Positions 15,336 through 20,888 of a stretch of 20,888 nt of DNA are shown here, in pieces. The notes under the pieces are model-generated. The model saw nothing but the letters and a program-made list of their open reading frames with translations. It was not told where the DNA came from and ran no database searches. Positions within the stretch are counted from its first letter, which is position 1. Each line of letters starts with the position of its first letter. A program made the translations under genes and the position numbers. The DNA comes from JAIBAI01 sp044238875 (GTDB taxonomy: Bacteria > Bacteroidota > Bacteroidia > M30B66), in contig JBIICM010000020.1 in the NCBI GenBank assembly GCA_044238875.1, positions 1-20,888 of the forward strand, written 5' to 3'.

Positions 15336-16592
15336 TTAACGGCCTCTGCAAAAGTCATCAAGCGCATCAGCTGCTTCCGAATAACCCAGTCGAAGCGCTT
15401 CTTTGAAATCATCACAGGCGTCTGCTTTCCGGGCGGTCATAATACGGGCTACACCCCTGTTATAATAAGCTATTCCGTAGGCTTCCTTTAACTGAATGGA
15501 TCTTGAATAGTCGTTGATGGCGGTGGCATAATCACCAAAGAGCATGCGAATGTTGCCGCGGTTATTATAGGCTTCTGCATCCGAGGGATTGATATTAATG
15601 GCGGCGTTAAAGTCTTCGAGGGCGCCCTGATAATCACCCAGCAATTTACGGTTCAACCCCCTGTAGAGAAAGGCCTCGGTAAGGTCTTCATTCAGGTTGA
15701 TCAGCCGGCTGTAGGTGGCCAGTGAGCTGTCGAGCTGACCCATTTGTTTGCGGGTATTGGCCAGGTTAAACCATGCATCGGTTAGCTTCTGGTCGAGTTG
15801 CGTTGCCCTTTCAAAATCGCTTGCTGCACCTGCTTTGTCGCCTGTAGCTTTTTTGGCGAGCCCCCTGTTATACCAGATCAGGGCAAATTCAGGATTCAGA
15901 CTGATGGCACGGTCAAATGAACGAATAGCTTCGCGGGTTTTACCCGACTGCATCAGCCAAAGCCCTTGTATATCGTGGGCAATGGCGTTATTCTGCAGTT
16001 GCGGAAGAGCAAAATCAAGATCCTTTTTTGCTGCTTTCAGGTCATTGTTGTTCAGGTGAGCAAGCGCCCTGAAGAGATACGCCAACGTATCACCCGGATT
16101 TTTTCTGATCAGCGCATTATAGTCTTCAATCGCCTCCGGAAATTTTCCTTCTGCAATGTGTGCCTGTGCGAGCAGGTTATAAAGTTCGTACTTTTCAGGC
16201 TGTAACTGAAGTGCCTGATTCAGGTCAAGTTGCGCGCCACCGTAATCTTCAACCAGCATTTTGAGTTGGGCACGTTTATCATACAGCTGAGCCACCCGCG
16301 GATTAAGCTGTAATGCCTTGTTCTGATCATCAAGCGCCTCGGCAAGCCGATCTAATTTTATGAGCACTATACTGCGTTTGTAATAAGCATCGGCAAAAGA
16401 GGGATCAACAGCTATAGCTGTGGTGTAATCTGATAACGCACCATACCAGTCGAGCACCTTCATTTTATTGTCGCCGTCAGTAACAGACTGCAGTCCGGGG
16501 CGCATCTGGTTAACCTGAGCATGGGCGCCGGCCCAGATCAGGAGGCCGCAGATTAATCCCGCCACTCTTTTTTTAAAGTATAGCAGTTTCAT
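15336..16592 (-). CDS. Periplasmic tetratricopeptide-repeat protein
   Basis: This 418-residue exported protein is built almost wholly of TPR units. Residues 1-25 are a signal peptide (cleavage near A-H-A-Q). From about residue 40 there are roughly eleven consecutive 34-residue repeats, recognisable by A-x-x-D-Y/F-x-x-A-I-x-x-N/D-P followed by A-Y/W-Y/F-N-R-G. The last repeat ends with two cysteines (A-C-D-D-F and D-D-F-C-R-G-R), an ending I associate with Bacteroidota TPR proteins. TPR proteins act as protein-binding scaffolds; the partner is unknown. Its ATG overlaps the stop of the sigma-54 regulator (ATGA), so it is translated together with a regulator. It could be a periplasmic sensor or assembly partner of that system, but this is inference. 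Confidence 0.9.
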   Translation of the reverse strand: MKLLYFKKRVAGLICGLLIWAGAHAQVNQMRPGLQSVTDGDNKMKVLDWYGALSDYTTAIAVDPSFADAYYKRSIVLIKLDRLAEALDDQNKALQLNPRVAQLYDKRAQLKMLVEDYGGAQLDLNQALQLQPEKYELYNLLAQAHIAEGKFPEAIEDYNALIRKNPGDTLAYLFRALAHLNNNDLKAAKKDLDFALPQLQNNAIAHDIQGLWLMQSGKTREAIRSFDRAISLNPEFALIWYNRGLAKKATGDKAGAASDFERATQLDQKLTDAWFNLANTRKQMGQLDSSLATYSRLINLNEDLTEAFLYRGLNRKLLGDYQGALEDFNAAININPSDAEAYNNRGNIRMLFGDYATAINDYSRSIQLKEAYGIAYYNRGVARIMTARKADACDDFKEALRLGYSEAADALDDFCRGR

Positions 16593-17758
16593 ATTGTTTT
16601 CGGTGGTAAGGCAAATGTTTGTACATCTTTTGCTGTAATTTCATTGCCCGAAAGAATAATCAGCCGTTCAATAACGTTTCTGAACTCCCTGATATTACCA
16701 GTCCAATCGTGCTGCCTGAGTAAATTAATGGCTTCTGCTCCAAGCTTTTTCACAGGTATGCCATATTCGTTGCAGATCAGTTGTAAAAAATATGTGGCAA
16801 GCTCAGGTATGTCATCAAGCCGATCACTAAGAGCCGGCACCTGAATTACAATTACGCTGAGTCGGTGATACAGGTCTTCACGAAAATTGCCCTTGTTGAT
16901 TTCCGCCCTCAGGTTCTTGTTGGTTGCAGCAATGATCCTGACGTCAACAGGAATTTCCTTTTCCCCGCCTACGCGGGTTATCTTATTTTCCTGTAAAGCC
17001 CTGAGTACTTTTGCCTGAGCTGAAAGGCTCATATCTCCAATTTCATCAAGGAACAAAGTACCGCCATGAGCAAGTTCGAACTGGCCTTTGCGTTGTTTGA
17101 CAGCGGATGTAAAGGCACCTTTTTCATGCCCGAACAACTCACTCTCAATTAATTCAGAAGGAATGGCCGCACAGTTTACTTCAATAAGCGGTGCCTGACT
17201 GCGGTTGCTTTTTGCGTGTATCCATCTGGCAACAAGTTCTTTACCCGTTCCATTCGGGCCGGTGATCAGCACCCGTGCATCGGTAGGGGCAACCTTTTCG
17301 ATCATTTCCTTTACCTTTTCCATGGCTGCTGAATGGCCCACCATTTCAAGTGTTCCGTTCACTTTCTTGCGGAGTACCCTTGTTTCTTCCACCAAAGAGG
17401 AACGATCAAGCGCATTACGCAGGGTAATCATCAGGCGGTTCAGGTCGAGGGGTTTGGAGATAAAATCGTAAGCGCCTTTTTTGATGCACTCAACCGCATT
17501 TTCAATGGTACCGTGCCCTGAGATCATCACAACAGGGGTCTCAATGCCCGATTTGATGATCTCGCCGAGCAATTCAGCGCCATCCATGCGCGGCATTTTA
17601 ATATCGCAAAGAATTAGGTCGTAGGTGTTTTTTTTAATTTTTTCGAGTCCTTCTGCACCATCAGCGGCCTCTTCAGCCTGATGATTTTCGTATTCGAGAA
17701 TTTCTTTCAGTGTATTGCGGATGGCGCGTTCGTCATCCACGATTAGTATCCGTGCCAT
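16589..17758 (-). CDS. NtrC-type sigma-54 response regulator lacking a DNA-binding domain
   Basis: This 389-residue regulator has an N-terminal receiver (acidic D8/D9, phosphoacceptor D52 in L-C-D-I-K-M-P, Ser80, Lys102). A central AAA+ sigma-54 activator domain follows, with Walker A GPNGTGK (about 167-173), the sigma-54 contact loop as GAFTSA (about 214-219, usually GAFTGA), Walker B LFLDE (about 235-239) and the closing WTGNIREFRNVIERL. The protein ends about 20 residues after this motif. The Fis-type helix-turn-helix of about 50-80 residues found in NtrC is absent. Activators lacking this domain are known (FlgR of Helicobacter, CtcC of Chlamydia) and act without an enhancer. The ATG lies 26 bases inside the Ppx/GppA gene, and the stop overlaps the TPR gene. 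No histidine kinase is in the window. Confidence 0.93.
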   Translation of the reverse strand: MARILIVDDERAIRNTLKEILEYENHQAEEAADGAEGLEKIKKNTYDLILCDIKMPRMDGAELLGEIIKSGIETPVVMISGHGTIENAVECIKKGAYDFISKPLDLNRLMITLRNALDRSSLVEETRVLRKKVNGTLEMVGHSAAMEKVKEMIEKVAPTDARVLITGPNGTGKELVARWIHAKSNRSQAPLIEVNCAAIPSELIESELFGHEKGAFTSAVKQRKGQFELAHGGTLFLDEIGDMSLSAQAKVLRALQENKITRVGGEKEIPVDVRIIAATNKNLRAEINKGNFREDLYHRLSVIVIQVPALSDRLDDIPELATYFLQLICNEYGIPVKKLGAEAINLLRQHDWTGNIREFRNVIERLIILSGNEITAKDVQTFALPPKTI

Positions 17759-18689
17759 GCTGTTTTTCCTCGAGATAATCGTATAAAATACCTTCTTTAA
17801 GCGAGTAAGTAGAGAGTCTCATCTGATTCAATTCGAGTTTTTTGTAAACAAATTTGATCAGAATTACTGCCATTACAATCATTTCAACACGCATGGGAGC
17901 AAGCCCTTTCATCCTGAACCGTTTTTCGATGGTTGAGTCAAGCAAAATCTTGTAAATCTGCTCGAAATGCCGCTGGTTGAAATGGTACTCTGTTTTGACG
18001 AGTGGGTTTTCAACGGTATGAAAACGGTGCCAGATCATTTCAGCCAAAGAGTCAAAACTTCCGGAGGAGCCAATCAGTGTTTTTACCGGATGAATCTCAC
18101 AGGCAGCCCAAAGCAGTGCAAGTTGTTCGCGCAGGTAATCTTTCAACTTTCTGATTTCATCACGATTGATGGGGTCAGACGGGTTGATTTCATTGAGCAG
18201 ACGGGAGGCGCCAAGGTCGAAACTGTGTTTCCACCAAATGCGGGTGCTATCAGCAATGATAAATTCAGTGCTGCCTCCGCCAATATCCATGATAAGGACT
18301 TTTTCCTGTCCAATGTCGAGGGCGCGCCTAACACCCCGGTAAATCAACGCTGCTTCTCTCTCTCCGCTGATTACCTGTATGTTGATGCCAGTTTCTTCCT
18401 TAACCTTTTTTATAAAATCTTTTCCGTTCTGGCTGCTTCTTACAGCCGAGGTGGCAAAGGCAAGTATTTCATGTACCTCAAAACGGTCAATTTTCTGTTT
18501 GAGTGATTTTAGGGCATTCATGCCGCGCAAGAAGGCCTGCTCAGATATAATTCCATTATGGAAACCACCTTCTCCAAGTTTAACAGGAATCTTCTCCTTG
18601 TCAATCAGGCTGACCTCACCCGATTCCTTCACCCTGCTGATCATGAGTTTGAAGGTGTTCGTCCCGATGTCAATAACTGCAATCTTCAA
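17733..18689 (-). CDS. Ppx/GppA-family phosphatase (short form)
   Basis: This 318-residue member of the actin-like ASKHA superfamily hydrolyses polyphosphate or (p)ppGpp-type nucleotides. Motifs seen are IDIGTNTFKLMI (phosphate 1 loop), FATSAVRSSQNG, S-G-E-R-E-A with the conserved catalytic-type Glu (E112), IMDIGGGSTEF (phosphate 2 loop) and IGSSGSFDSLAEM (adenosine-like loop). It has only the two-lobed core and lacks the C-terminal HD-like domain of E. coli Ppx and GppA (about 500 residues); this short form is common outside proteobacteria. The start is TTG at 18689: it gives the canonical M-K-I-A-V-I-D-I-G-T-N N-terminus and an in-frame stop lies seven codons upstream. It is 49 bases downstream of the coiled-coil gene and overlaps the sigma-54 regulator, which suggests coupled expression. 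Confidence 0.93.
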   Translation of the reverse strand: MKIAVIDIGTNTFKLMISRVKESGEVSLIDKEKIPVKLGEGGFHNGIISEQAFLRGMNALKSLKQKIDRFEVHEILAFATSAVRSSQNGKDFIKKVKEETGINIQVISGEREAALIYRGVRRALDIGQEKVLIMDIGGGSTEFIIADSTRIWWKHSFDLGASRLLNEINPSDPINRDEIRKLKDYLREQLALLWAACEIHPVKTLIGSSGSFDSLAEMIWHRFHTVENPLVKTEYHFNQRHFEQIYKILLDSTIEKRFRMKGLAPMRVEMIVMAVILIKFVYKKLELNQMRLSTYSLKEGILYDYLEEKQHGTDTNRG

Positions 18690-18738
18690 ATTACCGGTGT
18701 ATTTCAGTTAAACTCCGGGATGGGGCTTAAGACAAGGT

Positions 18739-19695
18739 TTATTTCAACACAAACTCAGAATAGCCTATCAAAACGCCATCGCAATAAATTTCAGCTTTGT
18801 ATTCACCGGGTGTTAGCTTTTCAGATTGCTTGACAGTATATGGCAGACAAAGTTGCATGACCTTATTATCATAGAAAAAGTTCTTTTTAATGCTGTATGC
18901 GATCTCATTTCCGTTCATCAGGGTGATTTTTGAATCGCCCTCCGTGAAAGTTTTTCCATTAGGGTCAGAGATAACTACATACAGGTATTTCTCCTGCTTG
19001 TCGGCCAGTTGATTATCCAAAATGGTGAAGCAAACCCGAATCCTGTCGGCTTTGCCGGCTTTGGTGGTTGCCTTTTCCTTGGTTCCTGAAACCTTTACGG
19101 CATCTGCATAAACATCATAGGTTTTAAGGCGTTTTGCAATCTCAACTGTTTTATTGAGTTTACTATTCTCCTGTGTAAGCTTATCATTTTGGGCAGAAGT
19201 TTCCTCAAGTTTTTTTGCATTTCTGAAATTTTCATCGCTCAGCTCCTGGTTTTCTGATTTAAGTTTGGCAATGATTGATTCTGCTTCGTCATACCTTTGC
19301 TGCAGTTCTTCTAAACGGGCCCTGAGTGATGCGCCATCAGGGCCTGTGATCGGGTCGGTGTTTGCACGCTTGAGTGCCTGATAATCGGCCATCAGCACCA
19401 CAACTTTGTTGCGTTCAGCTTCCAGCTCCTGTTTCATGCCTTCATGGGTGCGCATAAGACTGTCGTACCTGGCGGTAAGTTGCTGCAACTGCAGGGCAAA
19501 CTCATCAAGGTTCTGCTCGTTTTTAATTTTTTCATTCTGCCAGTTTATCGCCTGTTCATTCAACTCGTTCATCTGGAAGAACAGATAACCTGATAAACCT
19601 GCTAATACGGCTACAAGTATGAACAATACGATGATCAGCGCCCCGCCCTTTTTTTCTTTTTGCGGGTTTTCAGCTGAGGGTTTAGTTTGCTCCAT
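18739..19695 (-). CDS. Membrane-anchored coiled-coil protein, function unknown
   Basis: I do not recognise a named family. The 318-residue protein has a short polar Lys-rich N-terminus, one transmembrane helix (about residues 18-41, LIIVLFILVAVLAGLSGYLF), a long heptad-rich coiled coil (about 42-190) rich in Gln, Glu, Lys and Asn, and a C-terminal beta-rich domain of about 110 residues. That domain begins near R-I-R-V-C-F-T-I-L-D and includes Y-L-Y-V-V-I-S-D-P-N-G-K and L-T-P-G-E-Y-K-A-E-I-Y. The positive N-terminus predicts an in-to-out topology, with coil and beta domain in the periplasm. It is the first gene of the minus-strand cluster with Ppx/GppA and the sigma-54 regulator and may be a structural or sensing partner. 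Confidence in the gene is high; its role is unknown. Confidence 0.85.
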   Translation of the reverse strand: MEQTKPSAENPQKEKKGGALIIVLFILVAVLAGLSGYLFFQMNELNEQAINWQNEKIKNEQNLDEFALQLQQLTARYDSLMRTHEGMKQELEAERNKVVVLMADYQALKRANTDPITGPDGASLRARLEELQQRYDEAESIIAKLKSENQELSDENFRNAKKLEETSAQNDKLTQENSKLNKTVEIAKRLKTYDVYADAVKVSGTKEKATTKAGKADRIRVCFTILDNQLADKQEKYLYVVISDPNGKTFTEGDSKITLMNGNEIAYSIKKNFFYDNKVMQLCLPYTVKQSEKLTPGEYKAEIYCDGVLIGYSEFVLK

Positions 19696-19718
19696 GATAA
19701 GATTTTGTTAATGCCCCG

Positions 19719-19726
19719 CAAAGATA
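19719..19726 (-). promoter_or_regulatory. Candidate -7 promoter element of the coiled-coil/Ppx/sigma-54 cluster
   Basis: On the minus strand TATCTTTG (19726-19719) matches TAnnTTTG exactly and lies 23 bases upstream of the ATG at 19695, the expected leader distance. The -33 region is weak. It is the obvious promoter for the whole minus-strand cluster. Confidence 0.5.
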
Positions 19727-19817
19727 TTTTTTTTCGCCAAAGTCTGAACATAGTCCCTGACTTCCTTTTGCCTCATTAAAATCAAAATTTTATTTTAGAC
19801 CTTATCCCGAAAAATAT

Positions 19818-19825
19818 TACCTTTG
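19818..19825 (+). promoter_or_regulatory. Candidate -7 promoter element of comF
   Basis: TACCTTTG matches the Bacteroidota -7 consensus TAnnTTTG. The only possible -33 match is a weak TTTTAG about 20 bases upstream. It would give a leader of roughly 85-90 bases before the comF ATG, in which I see no clear riboswitch or structure. Confidence 0.4.
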
Positions 19826-19916
19826 AGAAAATCAGATGATTTAAATTAGTTATTAAAGTACCTTAAACCATACTGTTTCGCTTTGCTCCCGGGGCAGATG
19901 TAAAGAAAGATTTATT

Positions 19917-20606
19917 ATGATCCGTGAATTATTGCATTTGTTTTTTCCTAATCTCTGCTCCGCCTGCGAACAACCGTTAAACGCCCGGGAATCAATGATT
20001 TGTTTCAACTGTCGTTACAGGTTGCCACGCACACATTACCACCGTTATAGGGAAAACCCTGTTGAACAGTTATTTTGGGGCAGGGTACCGCTGCATGCCG
20101 CCGCAGCATTTTACTTTTTCAGAAAAGACGGTAGGGTGCAGCGCATACTGCATCAGCTAAAGTACAAAGGCGCTGCCGAACTGGGACGTGAACTGGGTCG
20201 AATGTATGGCAGGGAACTGATACGCGTGGAGGCCTTCAGTAAGGAAGATTGTATAATCCCTGTGCCCCTTTCACCTGAAAAGCTCAGGATAAGAGGATTT
20301 AATCAGAGTGAGGTTTTTGCCGAGGGGCTTGCTCAGGTAATGGGGTGTGAAATGATCCCTGAAGGGCTTGAAAAGATCAGGAACAACACAACACAAACGC
20401 GAAAGTCAAGGTATGGGCGATGGGAAAATGCTGCAGGAATTTATCGCGTCGGTCGGCCAGCAGAAGTTTCCGGACGCAGAATACTGCTGGTTGATGATGT
20501 GGTTACAACCGGTGCAACACTTGAATCCTGCGCCCGAACGCTTCATGAAGCGGGAGCTTCTGCCATCAGTATTGCCTGCATTGCTGCCGCACTCAGAAAT
20601 TATTAA
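19917..20606 (+). CDS. comF: ComF family protein (phosphoribosyltransferase domain)
   Basis: This 229-residue cytoplasmic protein is of the ComF/GntX family, linked in competent bacteria to uptake and processing of single-stranded DNA. An N-terminal four-cysteine zinc-binding site is seen (Cys14, Cys17, Cys29, Cys32, arranged C-x2-C...C-x2-C), then F-R-K-D-G-R-V-Q-R-I-L-H-Q-L-K-Y-K-G (the conserved linker), P-V-P-L-S-P-E-K-L-R-I-R-G-F-N-Q-S-E, and the PRPP-binding loop VDDVVTTGAT at residues 192-201. All family motifs are intact and the length is normal. The ATG start is well placed. It converges with the recJ end, another gene acting on single-stranded DNA. Its final Tyr codon and TAA stop form the first six bases of a duplicated 48-base unit. 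Confidence 0.94.
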   Translation: MIRELLHLFFPNLCSACEQPLNARESMICFNCRYRLPRTHYHRYRENPVEQLFWGRVPLHAAAAFYFFRKDGRVQRILHQLKYKGAAELGRELGRMYGRELIRVEAFSKEDCIIPVPLSPEKLRIRGFNQSEVFAEGLAQVMGCEMIPEGLEKIRNNTTQTRKSRYGRWENAAGIYRVGRPAEVSGRRILLVDDVVTTGATLESCARTLHEAGASAISIACIAAALRNY

Positions 20607-20696
20607 CCCGGATGTCAGACCTGGTTAGGAAGCCTGCATCCGGGTGCCTATTAACTCGGATGTCAGACCTGGTCAGGAAGCCTGCATCCGGGCTTG
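20601..20696 (+). repeat. Tandem 48-base duplication, each copy a structured hairpin
   Basis: Two direct copies (20601-20648 and 20649-20696) agree at 42 of the first 44 positions; the last four bases differ. Each contains a fold: an 8-base outer stem (CCCGGATG with CATCCGGG), a bulged T, CAG with CTG, an A/AAGC internal loop, CCT with AGG, and a GGTT or GGTC tetraloop. The two internal differences are a C-to-T in the outer stem, leaving a U-G pair in plus-strand RNA, and a T-to-C in the tetraloop. Copy 1 includes the comF stop codon. Confidence 0.9.
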
Positions 20697-20706
20697 TTTT
20701 GTTTTA
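20655..20706 (+). terminator. Probable comF terminator (second hairpin copy plus T-rich tail)
   Basis: The second hairpin copy is followed by CTTGTTTTGTTTT, T-rich enough for intrinsic termination of plus-strand transcripts. The tail contains interrupting G residues, so efficiency is uncertain. In the opposite direction, toward comF from recJ, the element lacks a T-run, and the C-to-T change becomes an A-C mismatch. Confidence 0.6.
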
Positions 20707-20793
20707 CAAGTATCAAAATTATAAGGTAATCAGGAGCGAAAAAATGACTAGCATCAGTTCAGCAGCTGATTTATATCAGTAAAGGGAGGTTTT

Positions 20794-20888
20794 TTACAAC
20801 CGAATATCTTTAATGTTCCATTGCAGGGTAACCCTGCCGTTCCAGTGATTTTCTTCGAGCGAATAGCAAACATCACAGGGTAAACCTT
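20794..20888 (-). CDS. recJ: RecJ single-stranded-DNA exonuclease, C-terminal end only
   Basis: Only the last 30 codons and TAA stop are in the window, on the minus strand. They read D-V-C-Y-S-L-E-E-N-H-W-N-G-R-V-T-L-Q-W-N-I-K-D-I-R-L. This matches the conserved end of RecJ, in which an E-N-x-W-N-G segment and a closing x-Q-L-x-I-K-D-I-R strand belong to the C-terminal domain. RecJ is the 5'-to-3' single-strand exonuclease of recombination and mismatch repair. The recognition rests on this short tail, so it is probable rather than certain. It converges with comF. Downstream of its stop, minus-strand ATCAG...CTGAT arms followed, after an eight-base stretch, by a run of six T could be its own weak terminator. 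Confidence 0.75.
   Translation of the reverse strand, partial: GLPCDVCYSLEENHWNGRVTLQWNIKDIRL

Noticed and set aside
20744..20782. 12-codon open frame between comF and recJ
   Set aside because: It is too short to judge, has no family match and appears to be chance within the intergenic region.

Overview
The window looks like chromosomal DNA from a member of the Bacteroidota. Three things suggest this. Several gene starts are preceded by the TAnnTTTG element of the Bacteroidota housekeeping sigma factor. Start codons lack Shine-Dalgarno sequences, and TTG starts are frequent. Many proteins also have their recognisable relatives in this phylum: the hairpin-less sugar transferase, the short Ppx/GppA, the Cys-terminal TPR protein and the 'KRRYRxGYY' lipoprotein. 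I cannot name a genus. There are no rRNA, tRNA, CRISPR, IS or phage genes, so this reads as core plus surface-polysaccharide chromosome.

Layout. (1) Positions 1-2859, plus strand: the 3' part of a metallophosphoesterase, a 327-base gap, then an LpxH-like metallophosphoesterase translationally coupled to a GT-B glycosyltransferase. (2) Positions 2863-14160, minus strand: a compact Wzx/Wzy exopolysaccharide operon. In transcription order it is flippase, GT4 glycosyltransferase, Wzy-like polymerase, second GT4, DUF354 GT-B protein, initiating sugar-1-phosphate transferase, Wza export lipoprotein, Wzc tyrosine autokinase, and a six-helix membrane protein with a lipobox. Most junctions overlap by 4 bases or abut. 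(3) Positions 14315-14941, plus strand: a small outer-membrane beta-barrel gene, divergent from the operon. (4) Positions 14942-19695, minus strand: a coiled-coil membrane-anchored protein, a Ppx/GppA phosphatase, a sigma-54 response regulator lacking a DNA-binding domain, a periplasmic TPR protein and a Rieske ferredoxin. (5) Positions 19917-20888: comF (plus) convergent with the 3' end of recJ (minus), separated by a tandem duplicated hairpin.

How it may work together (inference). The region 2 operon holds the polymer machinery: initiation on undecaprenyl phosphate, up to three further sugar additions, flipping, polymerisation, and Wzc/Wza-controlled export. It has no nucleotide-sugar synthesis genes, so precursors must come from elsewhere. 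Region 4 is a phosphate/sigma-54 signalling and envelope cluster whose four downstream genes are overlapping or closely spaced.

I found no clear new defence or mobile system. The most unusual items are the sigma-54 activator with no DNA-binding domain coupled to Ppx/GppA, the initiating transferase that lacks the usual membrane hairpin, the lipobox-bearing polytopic protein, and the duplicated hairpin whose two substitutions both preserve its fold.
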